A stretch of DNA of 64,000 nt from Moritella sp. JT01 (GTDB taxonomy: Bacteria; Pseudomonadota; Gammaproteobacteria; Enterobacterales; Moritellaceae). The notes under the pieces were generated by a model that was not told where the DNA came from, did not search any database, and saw nothing but the letters and a program-made list of their open reading frames with translations. Shown here one piece after another: positions 54,408-63,640 of this stretch (the stretch's first letter is position 1; each line of letters begins with the position of its first letter). Both the position numbers and the translations under genes were made by a program. The stretch covers positions 73,472-137,471 of the forward strand of contig NZ_LOCN01000019.1 in assembly GCF_001574435.1 (NCBI RefSeq). The letters are read 5' to 3'.

Positions 54408-55112
54408 ATGATAAAACAACAATTACACATTGCCCTCGTTGAAGATGAAATAAATATTGCAGAAAATTATCGTGATGCATTGCAACGTATTGGCTATCGT
54501 GTTTCACTTTTTCATAACCGCCAAGACGCACTCGCGGCTTTTACCCTTACGTTACCTGATATGGCGATTATCGATGTCGGTTTACAAGATGAATACGAAG
54601 GCGGTTTTGACCTCTGCCGTACATTACGACAACTATCTGAGACGCTTCCAATTATTTTTTTAACCGCGCGTAGCAGCGAGTTAGACGAGATCTCAGCATT
54701 ACGCCTTGGTGCCGATGATTATTTAACAAAAGACGTCAGTATTCATCAAGTATTAGCGCGTGTTTCTGCGTTATTCCGCCGTATTCAAGCATTAAAAAAA
54801 CCACAATCCGCAGATGAACAAGTACTCAGTAGAGGTTCATTACGCATCAACATTGAACGTATTGAAACTTACTGGCAAGATCAGCCTGTGATACTCACTT
54901 TAACCGAATTTTGGATTGTGCACACACTTGCCAAGCACCCAGGTCAAGTTAAAAACCGAGACCAGCTCATGGATGCTGCACATGTGGTATTAGATAACAA
55001 TACAATCACAACGCATATCAAACGGATACGTAAGAAATTTAGCCACATCGATAGCGAATTCAACGCCATAAAAACAGCTTATGGTATGGGTTATCGCTGG
55101 GTCATCGAGTGA
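54408..55112 (+). CDS. pdsR: OmpR-type response regulator of the proteobacterial dedicated sortase system type
   Basis: A 234-residue response regulator: receiver (LVEDEINIAENYRDALQRIGYRV, Asp in AIIDVGLQDEYEGGFDLC, Lys in DYLTKDVS) and a winged-helix DNA-binding domain (LTEFWIVHTLAKHPGQVKNRDQLMDAAHV, then TTHIKRIRKKF). The ENY...AL...GY motif and the 'GLxDExxGGFxLCR' run match my recollection of the TIGR03787-type response regulators tied to the marine proteobacterial sortase system. It overlaps the kinase gene by four bases (GTGA), so the two are coupled. The DNA target is unknown. Confidence 0.8.
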   Translation: MIKQQLHIALVEDEINIAENYRDALQRIGYRVSLFHNRQDALAAFTLTLPDMAIIDVGLQDEYEGGFDLCRTLRQLSETLPIIFLTARSSELDEISALRLGADDYLTKDVSIHQVLARVSALFRRIQALKKPQSADEQVLSRGSLRINIERIETYWQDQPVILTLTEFWIVHTLAKHPGQVKNRDQLMDAAHVVLDNNTITTHIKRIRKKFSHIDSEFNAIKTAYGMGYRWVIE

Positions 55113-57172
55113 AAATTCACTTTAGTCTAAAAACTCAACTGCTACTTGTTGCCAGCTTAATGCTATTACTACCATGGGCGGGCTGCCAAAGTGTGAGCGT
55201 TTTAGAAACGAGTTTACGTCAAAGTCATAGCCAGTTACTTGATGTGCAAATGACCGCCGCCGCACAGCAAATAGAACGTAAGCTTAATCAATCACAATAT
55301 CCCAACCTTAATACCAACCAAGGTAACTATTACGCCCCGCTCACTGACAGTAAAATGTTATTAGATGGATTTGATGGTGAAGAAAGTGATTGGAAAAATA
55401 TAACCACACCTTGGTTTCAACTTAATACCTATGATTACGTGGCAGGGCTATCAACAGAGGCCAAGCCATCCACAACAGTTAAATTTAAATTAGCTGCAAA
55501 TGATAAATTACTCTACATCTTAATTCAGACCTCCGCTCTAACACCGCATTATTTTAACCCTATGCAACCAAAAAAAATCGCAGATCAGCTCAATATTCGC
55601 AGTATCAATAATACCGGGCTTATTTCACGTTGGCAGATCAATCCGCAAGGCTCTGGCCGGGTAGAAATGCATAACATGAGTCAAACGATTAAAACAAGTC
55701 GAGATGCGGGTACCTGGTTATGGCGAGATGGTCATTATAATATTGAAATCGCAATACCTATTAACTTAGCAAGCAGTGCGATTGGGTTTGATCTCGTGCT
55801 TAATAACAAACAAAAAAATCAACACTTTAAATCGAAGCCAGCGACAACGTACGAGCGTAGCTTAGTCCGTGAAGAATGGGCATTAAATCAGCAACTCGCT
55901 AACTATATACAACCGGGTCTCAGTTTATACCTACTCAATAGCCAATATTGGTTGGTTGGACAACTAAATGCAGAACAAGTAACAGTCGATAGTTTAGAAG
56001 ATGACGATATCCAAGAAGAACCGTCTTGGTTAACACACACCATCTATAATAAATTGTTTACTTCAGAGTCATTACCTTATTGGCGAGAGCCAACCAGCCT
56101 TGGCCGCTGGCGACGTCCACAGCAACTAGAAAAAACAATCTGGTACCAAGACTCACCGATTAACAAACAACTGCACAGTAAAACCATTTTTATCCATGGC
56201 CAACCTTTTTATTTTGTTGCAGTACAAGATTCACGACAGAGTTTACTGTCTGCCAGCGAAGCGTTAAACCAATTATTGATATTACTGTTTACTATCATCG
56301 CCGTTATTGTGACTGGCTTGTTTGCATTTGCATCGTCTTTGTCTTGGCGTATTGTTCAAATGAAGAAAAACTACCGCGCAGCAATCGATAGCGACGGTAA
56401 AATAATGGCAGTGCCAGCCGCCAGCCGCCTCCCTGATGAATTGGGCGATTTATCCCGAGTGATGCAACAACTGACTATTAATCAAGGTAAGTACACTGAC
56501 TATCTGGCCACATTGGCAGATAAGCTTTCTCACGAATTAAAAACACCCGTTGCCGTTATTCGAACATCACTCGAAAATATGGAACTATCAAATTTAGATC
56601 CAGAAGCAACAAAATACCTCACTCGCGCAATGCAAGGTACTAACCGCTTAAGCCAAACATTAAATGCGCTAAGTGAAGCAAATAGGTTGGAACAGAGTTT
56701 AGAATATGCGCAATGGCAAGTCGTGCCATTCGACGATATGTTAGAAGAGTTAACCGAAGCTTATCGACAGATTTATAACAGTCATCAGTTTCAGTTAAAG
56801 TATGATAATAACCTTGAGTATACTATCAATTTGGCACCCGAACTCATCGTACAATTACTTGATAAACTCATCAGCAATGCCGTTGACTTCTCGCCAGTCA
56901 ATGACGCCATTGTATTTACCCTCACCAGACAAGATAAACAACTAAAATTAACGATTGAAAATCAAGGCCCACATTTTAGTAGCGATAATATCTCGCAGTT
57001 ATTTGATTCAATGGTATCCATACGCCAACAATCTGAGACACCACATCTAGGTTTGGGTTTACATATTGTCAAGCTAATCAGTGACTTCCATCACGGAAAC
57101 ATAAATGCAAGAAACTTACCGAGTGATAAAGGCGTTATATTTGAGCTATTATTACCTATAGAAAACAAATAA
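55109..57172 (+). CDS. pdsS: Sensor histidine kinase of the proteobacterial dedicated sortase system type
   Basis: A 687-residue membrane kinase starting at GTG 55109. TM1 is near residues 8-25; a large periplasmic domain (about 30-385) contains a carbohydrate-binding-9-like part (MLLDGFDGEESDW, LISRWQINPQGSGRVEMHN, GHYNIEIAIPI). TM2 is near 388-410, then HisKA with His in DKLSHELKTPVAV and HATPase with QLLDKLISNAVDF and LGLGLHIVKLI. It matches the TIGR03785-type kinase as I recall it. The G1 box reads TIENQGPHF where DxGxG is usual, so the ATPase site may be atypical. Confidence 0.8.
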   Translation: MKIHFSLKTQLLLVASLMLLLPWAGCQSVSVLETSLRQSHSQLLDVQMTAAAQQIERKLNQSQYPNLNTNQGNYYAPLTDSKMLLDGFDGEESDWKNITTPWFQLNTYDYVAGLSTEAKPSTTVKFKLAANDKLLYILIQTSALTPHYFNPMQPKKIADQLNIRSINNTGLISRWQINPQGSGRVEMHNMSQTIKTSRDAGTWLWRDGHYNIEIAIPINLASSAIGFDLVLNNKQKNQHFKSKPATTYERSLVREEWALNQQLANYIQPGLSLYLLNSQYWLVGQLNAEQVTVDSLEDDDIQEEPSWLTHTIYNKLFTSESLPYWREPTSLGRWRRPQQLEKTIWYQDSPINKQLHSKTIFIHGQPFYFVAVQDSRQSLLSASEALNQLLILLFTIIAVIVTGLFAFASSLSWRIVQMKKNYRAAIDSDGKIMAVPAASRLPDELGDLSRVMQQLTINQGKYTDYLATLADKLSHELKTPVAVIRTSLENMELSNLDPEATKYLTRAMQGTNRLSQTLNALSEANRLEQSLEYAQWQVVPFDDMLEELTEAYRQIYNSHQFQLKYDNNLEYTINLAPELIVQLLDKLISNAVDFSPVNDAIVFTLTRQDKQLKLTIENQGPHFSSDNISQLFDSMVSIRQQSETPHLGLGLHIVKLISDFHHGNINARNLPSDKGVIFELLLPIENK

Positions 57173-57196
57173 TAGCGTTTAGCGAGGAGGAACCTC

Positions 57197-57862
57197 ATGT
57201 TAATACGACCTATCGCAAAACGTAATGGCGTAACAGTGACGATTGTTGCTGCCCTGTTCATTCTCAGCAGTATAACTTCGTTGTTAACAACATCCGCAGA
57301 CACAGATAATTACCTTTATTTCCCTCTGTCAGCTGGGGCACTTATTATTGGCATATGTTTATTAATTGTCGGCATCGTGAAAATTAATGACCTATATTAC
57401 CGTTTCTCACTGACAAAAGAAGGGATTCATTATTTCACCTCACGAGGTGGTTTTACTATCCTCTGGAAAGATATACAACGAATCGATATACCAAAGATAA
57501 ATGAGGGATTAGAGTTAAAAGAGTTACCCTACATAGGTATCCGCCTCAAACAGCGAGAGCACCTTATCAATAGCGCTTCCCTACCCACTTTATCTCACAT
57601 GTTATTAGAACAAAGAGCGCTTATTATGCTCACAGAACCCAATTCAACACTCTATGGCAATGCCGATAACATGCTTTATCCAGACGTAAAAGTAACCCAC
57701 AATTATCACGGACTACAGGCCATGTTTATTAACCGAATGCAGTATCTCCACAATACGCTTGGTTATGATATTTACTTCCCAAACGATGATCTCGATCGTT
57801 CACCAGCAGAATTTGTTCAACTATTACGCGAGTTTAAATCAGATTGCGCTAGATCATTATAA
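57197..57862 (+). CDS. DUF2982-like membrane protein
   Basis: A 221-residue protein with two N-terminal membrane segments (VTVTIVAALFILSSITSLL and LSAGALIIGICLLIVGI, residues 12-60) and a soluble C-terminal domain (HYFTSRGGFTILWKDIQRIDIPKI, YGNADNMLYPDVKV). It resembles DUF2982, known in Vibrio and Shewanella; I am moderately sure. The SD is GGAGGAACC. It lies 24 bp after the kinase gene on the same strand, so it may belong to the same transcript. Function is unknown. Confidence 0.65.
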   Translation: MLIRPIAKRNGVTVTIVAALFILSSITSLLTTSADTDNYLYFPLSAGALIIGICLLIVGIVKINDLYYRFSLTKEGIHYFTSRGGFTILWKDIQRIDIPKINEGLELKELPYIGIRLKQREHLINSASLPTLSHMLLEQRALIMLTEPNSTLYGNADNMLYPDVKVTHNYHGLQAMFINRMQYLHNTLGYDIYFPNDDLDRSPAEFVQLLREFKSDCARSL

Positions 57863-57863
57863 A

Positions 57864-57878
57864 TAGTAATAATTATCA
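57864..57878. promoter_or_regulatory. Fur box upstream of the iron locus
   Basis: TAGTAATAATTATCA matches the 7-1-7 Fur consensus TGATAATNATTATCA at 12 of 14 defined positions. It lies about 90 bp upstream of the secreted-protein gene and just after the DUF2982-like gene. Iron control of the following operon is likely. Confidence 0.65.
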
Positions 57879-57967
57879 ATTAGAGTTGCATTTAGCACAT
57901 TTATATGGATAATACGAACTATTCTCATTAAGACATAGTCTATTATAAAAAATAAAAAGGATTTGTT

Positions 57968-59989
57968 GTGAAAAAATCTGCCCTTTGCTTTGCCATCTCT
58001 TCGGCGCTACTTACTGCTTCATTTGTATCACATGCTGCAAATGTAAAAGTACTTGATAAAACACTTTCTCCTGCTGCAAACTTTCTTGCATATACAGAAT
58101 TTGAATTATCAGGTGAACCACTTGCTGAAGCCCTCGGTTTAGACCTTGATGTTTTAGATCCTAACCAAGTTGATCAACCAACTGCATTCGATTACGCAGC
58201 GGGTATTGAAAGCTACGAGTATTCAGAAGAAGCGATGTACGCGTTAAACTACCAGTCTACTATGGGTCCTCACCTAGTTAATGGTCCCGTTAACCAAGCG
58301 CGTGGCGGCTCTCTTGCTGACTTAGGTAAACGCTTCATCTCACTTGCTGACGCAGTAGGCTTCCCAAGTGAAGAGATTCCATTAAACATGTATCCTATTT
58401 CTGTACCATACGTTTCAGGTAATCCTGAATTTGTAGGTAAAGTAGATACAACGAAAGTGGGTGGTGAAGAAATTGAAGTATTATCTGCAACAGGTAAAGC
58501 GGCAACCCATAAAACAATTACTCCAGCGTACTTCCGTGATTACAAAACACTAGCGTGGGACAGCGCAAGTTTCGATAAAGCCTTAAACCCAGGTGCAATC
58601 GGCAGCATTTTCCTTAAAGAAGTCATGTGGTCACAAGATTTCTTAGGTGGCATGCACGTGACAGCAACAGATGAAGAAGTTGAAGCAACATCAAGCACAA
58701 TGGATCAAGACGGTAAACACAGTCTTGGTGTATCTGCTGCCGATGGTTTCAACGGCATGATCTTAACTGAAATGTCAATCGATAAACTACTCATTCTTCA
58801 AGAACAGCTTGGCTTTGACGGTAAGAACCTAGGTGTTAAATTCGGTCCTGACTACGATGCATCTAAAAACCCAATCTGGTTTGCACACAAAGTAGCTGTT
58901 AAAGAAACACAAAAGAACAACGTAAATAACATCGGTAAATTAACAGTTACAGATGGTTCATCATCACTACGTGATACTTGGATGTTATTATGGCCTGTAA
59001 GTGAATTCTATGCATTTACTGACCAACGCACAGCGAATACTGCACAGAATCCAGCATTTAAAGCTGTATTTGATGGCAAGCCATTTGCTGCAGCACCGAA
59101 ACAAAACATCGATAATAAAACAAGTAATAATGTAGTAGCTGACGATGCATTCTCTCTTGCAAGCAACATTGCTAACCTATCGTTCCAAAATTTAGCAAAT
59201 CTACACTTCAATAAAAAAGCGGGTACATTTGTAACTAAATACGATGGCAAACAAAATGCACAAGTTGAGACATTTGACGCTGCATACAGCATCGTAGCAC
59301 TATCTATTTACCAACGTTCACAAGATGCACTACCTGTTGGTTATGCAGCTGCAGACGGCGGTGATGTTGACCTAGAAACACCTCAAGGTAAACAAGCACT
59401 TAGTCTAATAAAAGCACAAGCAGATTACATCGTTAATACATTAGTTGCGAAAAACGGTCTAGTATACGATGGCGCTACAGTTGGTAAATCAGTAGATAAA
59501 AACCAGTCACTTGATGCACAATTCGCTGCAATCCGTGGTTTAGTTGCAGCTTACCTTGCAACACAAGATGACACTTACAAACAAGCTGCACGTTCTATCT
59601 TCCTCGCGGTAGAAAAAAACATGTTTGATGCAGAATTAGGTACTTGGGCACAAACGCCAGGTAAAGCAACAATCCACACACCGTTAACTGCTGCGGCAAT
59701 ATCGGGTGGTTTACGTGAAACTATACTTCACCTTGCAAATGAAGAAGGCGAACATGTACCAGCACTAGAACTACAACACTTAACTGAGCGCTACACAGCT
59801 TGGTTCAAGAAAGTAGTGAACGGTGGCCAACAGTTAGCTGAATGGATTGGTGATTCAGGTGAAAATATGTTGGAAAACAGTACAACAACCGATTCAGATA
59901 ATGACGGTGTACACCAAATAACAGGTGCCGGCGGTAAATACGGTACAGCACAAACAATGGCAGCAAAAGTGTCGGTTAGTGCAAACTAG
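57968..59989 (+). CDS. Large secreted protein of unknown family in an iron-uptake locus
   Basis: A 673-residue protein starting at GTG 57968 (SD AAAAGG). It has a signal peptide cleaved near SHA-AN (residue 23), so it is periplasmic or outside the cell. The N-terminal part contains HLVNGPVNQARGG, VMWSQDFLGGMHVTA and AHKVAVKE; the C-terminal third looks like alpha/alpha repeats (FDAAYSIVALSIYQRSQ, AQFAAIRGLVAAYLATQDDTYKQAARSIFLAVEKNMFD in blocks), as in six-hairpin enzymes. A calcium-loop-like DSDNDGVHQ lies near the end. No named family is recognised. A Fur box precedes it and a terminator follows it, then the FTR1 genes. Confidence 0.6.
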   Translation: MKKSALCFAISSALLTASFVSHAANVKVLDKTLSPAANFLAYTEFELSGEPLAEALGLDLDVLDPNQVDQPTAFDYAAGIESYEYSEEAMYALNYQSTMGPHLVNGPVNQARGGSLADLGKRFISLADAVGFPSEEIPLNMYPISVPYVSGNPEFVGKVDTTKVGGEEIEVLSATGKAATHKTITPAYFRDYKTLAWDSASFDKALNPGAIGSIFLKEVMWSQDFLGGMHVTATDEEVEATSSTMDQDGKHSLGVSAADGFNGMILTEMSIDKLLILQEQLGFDGKNLGVKFGPDYDASKNPIWFAHKVAVKETQKNNVNNIGKLTVTDGSSSLRDTWMLLWPVSEFYAFTDQRTANTAQNPAFKAVFDGKPFAAAPKQNIDNKTSNNVVADDAFSLASNIANLSFQNLANLHFNKKAGTFVTKYDGKQNAQVETFDAAYSIVALSIYQRSQDALPVGYAAADGGDVDLETPQGKQALSLIKAQADYIVNTLVAKNGLVYDGATVGKSVDKNQSLDAQFAAIRGLVAAYLATQDDTYKQAARSIFLAVEKNMFDAELGTWAQTPGKATIHTPLTAAAISGGLRETILHLANEEGEHVPALELQHLTERYTAWFKKVVNGGQQLAEWIGDSGENMLENSTTTDSDNDGVHQITGAGGKYGTAQTMAAKVSVSAN

Positions 59990-60084
59990 TCTCACCCTTT
60001 TGGCAATGAACGCCATCTCGCAACACACTTGTTAATTAACATGTATTGACTAATGAAAGTGTTGCGAAATTAAAATAAAGTTGT

Positions 60085-60116
60085 AAAAAGGGATGAGAAT
60101 TAACTCAGCCCTTTTT
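60085..60116 (+). terminator. Terminator-like hairpin after the secreted protein gene
   Basis: AAAAAGGG-A-TGAG (60085-60097) pairs with CTCA-G-CCCTTTTT (60104-60116) with one mismatch, followed by GCGTTTTC. A longer imperfect pair, CGCAACAC (60019-60026) and GTGTTGCG, lies upstream. It may cap most of the secreted-protein transcript and let a fraction continue into the next genes. Confidence 0.6.
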
Positions 60117-60152
60117 GCGTTTTCATTACGTCGATATGAATAAGGTTTTATC

Positions 60153-60635
60153 ATGTCAGTTCAAGTAGCTACCCCAACCGGTGATAACATCTGGTCTCGT
60201 TTACAGTGTCATTTTAAACGTCTCGCTTTTCATCACAAGAAAGCCGAAGCGATATTATATTTGATGTTCTTGTCAGGACTTTTACTGTGGCCATTTATTA
60301 CTATTCCATGGCAAGTCGAGCGCACGGTGTTACTGATGCATATGCTTGCAGGTATTAGCATCTTCCCTACTTTTGTTGGTAGTTTCTGGCTGTCTCACCG
60401 AAACCTTATTCAAAACAGTAATAAAAAATTCTTACGTCAAACCGGTACCATTATCGAATATTTGCTCATTGTTTGTACTCTTACCGGTGTCTACCTTACT
60501 TTTTGGGGTAACACGGGTAATAATTTCAGTATACTCATGCAAGATGTTCATTTTTACAGCTCATGGCTACTTGCCCCGCTTGTTCTTCGCCACGCTTGGC
60601 GCTGGACGGTAATCAAATTCTTTAGGAAGTCTTAA
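60153..60635 (+). CDS. Four-helix membrane protein next to FTR1, possible heme protein
   Basis: A 160-residue protein with four hydrophobic segments (about 33-52, 58-80, 98-118 and 133-148). His63 (LLMHMLAG), His82 (LSHRNL), His133 (DVHFYS) and His147 (LRHAWRW) lie at membrane ends, a pattern compatible with b-type heme ligation, but this is inference. It has no catalytic motif. It ends one base before the FTR1 gene, so the two are probably translated together; its SD is AAGG. A role in electron supply for ferric reduction is one possible reading. Confidence 0.55.
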   Translation: MSVQVATPTGDNIWSRLQCHFKRLAFHHKKAEAILYLMFLSGLLLWPFITIPWQVERTVLLMHMLAGISIFPTFVGSFWLSHRNLIQNSNKKFLRQTGTIIEYLLIVCTLTGVYLTFWGNTGNNFSILMQDVHFYSSWLLAPLVLRHAWRWTVIKFFRKS

Positions 60636-60636
60636 T

Positions 60637-61473
60637 ATGTTTGCCAGTTTTTTAATCACTTTTCGTGAAGGACTTGAAGCCTTCCTACTCGTTGGCATTA
60701 TACTTTCTTACTTAGCAAAGCTTGGCCAATCAAAACATAACAAACTTATCTATCTGGGTGTTGCGCTCGGTTTGATTGCCTCATTAATTGTCGCTTTCAT
60801 TTTCCAGTTCGTTGTCGATCAGTTCGACTCGCATGAATACCGTAATTTATTAATGGCGGGTATTTTAGGCTTCGCGACCTTGGTACTCACCTACATGGCA
60901 ATTTGGATGCAACGCCAAGCCAAAACCCAAGTCTCTAACATGCAAGAGAACATTCGCGAGATCTTAACCACAGGTAATGTCTTTGGTTTAATCTTTTTGG
61001 CTTTCCTTGCGGTAATGCGCGAAGGATTTGAAACCGTGCTATTTTTCTCGGCGTTGATGTATTCAGGTCAAGGTGATTTCTCACTACAAGATGGGTTGAT
61101 CGGTGCGGGCGCAGGTTTAATCGCATCGCTGGTATTGGTTGTCGTACTGATGCGTGGTAGCCGCAAAGTGCCACTACAAGCATTCTTTAAATGGACAAGT
61201 TTGCTGATTATCATTATTGCCGCTGGCCTATTGTCTTCGGCAAGTAACATGTTACAAAGCGCAGATGTATTACCGGTATTCCAGACTGCCGTGTTTGATA
61301 TTAGCCATATCCTTGATGACCAAGGCGTATTTGGTACTTTCTTGCGTGCTTTATTTGGCTATAATTCATCACCAAATTTATTACCGCTTGTTATTTGGTT
61401 CGCTTATTTAGCGATATTCACTGTGTTTTGGCATCGTGGATACCAAGCGCCAGCTAAAACAGCCACAGCTTAG
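60637..61473 (+). CDS. FTR1-family iron permease
   Basis: A 278-residue inner-membrane permease with seven hydrophobic segments. The two REGLE-type motifs that carry iron through the membrane are present: FREGLEAFLLVG (Glu11/Glu14, residues 9-20) and MREGFETVLFF (Glu129/Glu132, 127-137). FTR1 proteins import ferric or ferrous iron, usually with an oxidase or periplasmic iron carrier. The SD is AGGAAG. It lacks the periplasmic domain fused in many FTR1 proteins; a separate protein encoded at 63032 may replace it. No EfeO/EfeB-like gene is seen. Confidence 0.88.
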   Translation: MFASFLITFREGLEAFLLVGIILSYLAKLGQSKHNKLIYLGVALGLIASLIVAFIFQFVVDQFDSHEYRNLLMAGILGFATLVLTYMAIWMQRQAKTQVSNMQENIREILTTGNVFGLIFLAFLAVMREGFETVLFFSALMYSGQGDFSLQDGLIGAGAGLIASLVLVVVLMRGSRKVPLQAFFKWTSLLIIIIAAGLLSSASNMLQSADVLPVFQTAVFDISHILDDQGVFGTFLRALFGYNSSPNLLPLVIWFAYLAIFTVFWHRGYQAPAKTATA

Positions 61474-61492
61474 CTTTAAACAATAAAATGAG

Positions 61493-61527
61493 TGGCGAAC
61501 ATAAATACACGCTATTTGTGTTCGCCA
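61493..61527. repeat. Inverted repeat between FTR1 and the FAD gene
   Basis: TGGCGAACA (61493-61501) pairs with TGTTCGCCA (61519-61527), extended by AAAT/ATTT, with no strong T-run after it. It could be a weak terminator or an mRNA stability hairpin. Confidence 0.5.
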
Positions 61528-61566
61528 TATTAAGAATAAAAAAGCATATTAATTATTGAGTAAATC

Positions 61567-63042
61567 ATGTCTAAACAAATTGTAATTTTAGGTGCAGGTC
61601 CAGCTGGACTAATGGCCGCATGGGAATTTAATCAAGCTGGTTACCAAGTAACTATCCTAGAACGTGAAGAGTTTGTTGGTGGCATGTGCGCAACGCAAAC
61701 CTTCCAAGGTGAAAAAGGTGAATACCGCTTTGACTACGGTGGCCATCGCTTTATTACTAAAAACCCGAAATTATTACAGTTTATCGATGACTTAATGACT
61801 GACGATCTGCTGTATGCAGAACGTACCAGTGTGATCCGTTTTAAAGGGCGTACCTACAACTACCCGCTTGCAATTGGTAACTTACTACGTAATGCGCCGT
61901 TAAGTTTATTAGCTGGTGCGGCTGTAGACTTGGTATTCAAATTACCCTTCCAAAAACGCCCAAGTGAACAAAGTACCAGTAACTTTGCAGAATGGATTGA
62001 AACTCGCTTCGGTACCACCTTATACAAAAATTTCTTTGAAGGTTACACCGGTAAACTATGGGGTATCGACCCGCGTCAATTATCAGCCGACTGGGCATCG
62101 CAACGCATTAGTTTGTTAGATTTAAAAGATGTTGTTCGACGTTTAATCCCAACGCGTGGCGCAACACCGCGTACTTACGCTAAAAAATACCGTTATCCTA
62201 AACTCGGCTTTGGCCAAATGTACACCAAACTTGCAGAAAGACTACAAGAACAAGGTGTAACGATTGTTCGAGGCGCTAACATCACGGCATTAAAGCAAGG
62301 CCATGATGCTGTTAAAAATAATGATCTTAATAAGAAAAACAGAATTGATGCCGTCACTTATGAACTTAACGGTGAGACACATTCAATTAATTGCGACCAT
62401 GTTGTCGGTACTATTCCTTTACCTGTAGTTTGTACTTTAACAGGATTTGATTCTGGTCTAACTTACCGCTCACTGCGCTTTTTTAACATGCCGATGGCAA
62501 CAGAAAACGTGTCACAAAATACTTGGCAGTACCTGTCTGATCCAGAGTTAATCGGTACGCGTTTGCAAGAACCACGTCGTCGTTCGCCATTCATGGCACC
62601 CAAAGGACAAACATCGGTGATGATCGAGATCCCGTGTAACAAAGGTGACGATGTTTGGCACATGGACAACGACAAACTATTAAAACGCGTAAAACAAGAT
62701 CTTAATCACCTAGGAGTGCCAGATGTAAGTACTGGTGAATTTTTTACCACTTACACCGAATACGCTTATCCAATGATGGACGTGAGTTATAACGCCAAAC
62801 GCGAAGCCGCAATTACGCACCTTAACCAATTTGATAATTTAGTGATGACAGGTCGCCAAGGTACTTTCCGTTACATCTTCACCGATACAGCAATGGAAAT
62901 GGGCTTAATGGCGGCAGAAGGTATTATTAAGGGTGAAGATAATCGTCGTCAGATCTTTGATCACCGTAACGAAAAAACAGTGATTGAAGTGCAAAGCATT
63001 ATGGATGATAAAAAAACGCCAGAGGAAAAAAATGTCGCTTAA
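61567..63042 (+). CDS. FAD-dependent oxidoreductase, UDP-galactopyranose-mutase/amine-oxidase type
   Basis: A 491-residue flavoprotein. The dinucleotide motif is IVILGAGPAGLMAAWEFNQAGYQVTILE (in blocks) at the N-terminus, followed by EEFVGGMCATQTF and FDYGGHRFITKNP, as in UDP-galactopyranose mutases and related NAD(P)/FAD enzymes. SYNAKREAAITHLNQFDNLVMTGRQGTFRYIFTDTAMEMGLMAAEGII (in blocks) is the C-terminal FAD part. The ATG at 61567 is preceded by weak SD. It overlaps the next gene by 11 bp. The reaction is not determined; a sugar or amine substrate is equally possible. Confidence 0.75.
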   Translation: MSKQIVILGAGPAGLMAAWEFNQAGYQVTILEREEFVGGMCATQTFQGEKGEYRFDYGGHRFITKNPKLLQFIDDLMTDDLLYAERTSVIRFKGRTYNYPLAIGNLLRNAPLSLLAGAAVDLVFKLPFQKRPSEQSTSNFAEWIETRFGTTLYKNFFEGYTGKLWGIDPRQLSADWASQRISLLDLKDVVRRLIPTRGATPRTYAKKYRYPKLGFGQMYTKLAERLQEQGVTIVRGANITALKQGHDAVKNNDLNKKNRIDAVTYELNGETHSINCDHVVGTIPLPVVCTLTGFDSGLTYRSLRFFNMPMATENVSQNTWQYLSDPELIGTRLQEPRRRSPFMAPKGQTSVMIEIPCNKGDDVWHMDNDKLLKRVKQDLNHLGVPDVSTGEFFTTYTEYAYPMMDVSYNAKREAAITHLNQFDNLVMTGRQGTFRYIFTDTAMEMGLMAAEGIIKGEDNRRQIFDHRNEKTVIEVQSIMDDKKTPEEKNVA

Positions 63043-63640
63043 AACTATCAATACAATGACGGTAAAATCATTTATCTTAGGCTTATTCGTATTATTATTT
63101 AGTGCGCAAAGCTTCGCTTATTCTTATGCCGCAGCAGGTAAAGAGCCATTAATTGAAGGTCGAGAAGCCTTGTTAAAAGCATTATCGGAAAATGATTATA
63201 ATGCAGTGCAAACAGCCTATGATTCGATGCAAAAAGAATTCGTTTATTTTAACGAGCACCATGGACTCGCTGTCGATAAACAAATGCAAACAGCAATCAC
63301 CAATAAAGATCAACAAGGTGTAACCACAGCATTAATCACCACGATAAAAGCAGAAGTTATGCGTCGTCTCAACGGTGCAGAGCAAAACATTAATGACTAC
63401 CAAGTGGCTAAAGTGTTAGTGGTAAAAAGTAAATTATTTATTGATTTACTTGCTGCCGATTTAACTGCCGACAATCGCCAACAGGCCGATATTGCCATCC
63501 GCGGTGCCCTTGCGTCGATTGGTAATCCAGGTGTATTTGGTGTGGGTCAAAAGCCTGCAGATGTAACGCGTTACATTGAATACCGCACTAGTTTACAAGC
63601 TGCATTACAATTTACATTGCCTGATGCACCAACAAAATAA
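63032..63640 (+). CDS. Exported helical protein resembling the FTR1 periplasmic domain
   Basis: A 202-residue protein with a signal peptide (KSFILGLFVLLFSAQSFAYS). The mature part is helical: EPLIEGREALLKALSENDYNAVQTAYDSMQKEFVYF (in blocks), YQVAKVLVVKSKLFIDLLAADL and a conserved-looking GNPGVFGVGQ. It resembles the soluble domain fused to the N-terminus of many FTR1 proteins, which FTR1 here lacks, so it may deliver iron to the permease. The ATG at 63032 follows AGAGG and overlaps the FAD gene by 11 bp; an in-frame ATG at 62984 lies inside the FAD gene. It also overlaps the next gene by 17 bp. Confidence 0.65.
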   Translation: MSLKTINTMTVKSFILGLFVLLFSAQSFAYSYAAAGKEPLIEGREALLKALSENDYNAVQTAYDSMQKEFVYFNEHHGLAVDKQMQTAITNKDQQGVTTALITTIKAEVMRRLNGAEQNINDYQVAKVLVVKSKLFIDLLAADLTADNRQQADIAIRGALASIGNPGVFGVGQKPADVTRYIEYRTSLQAALQFTLPDAPTK

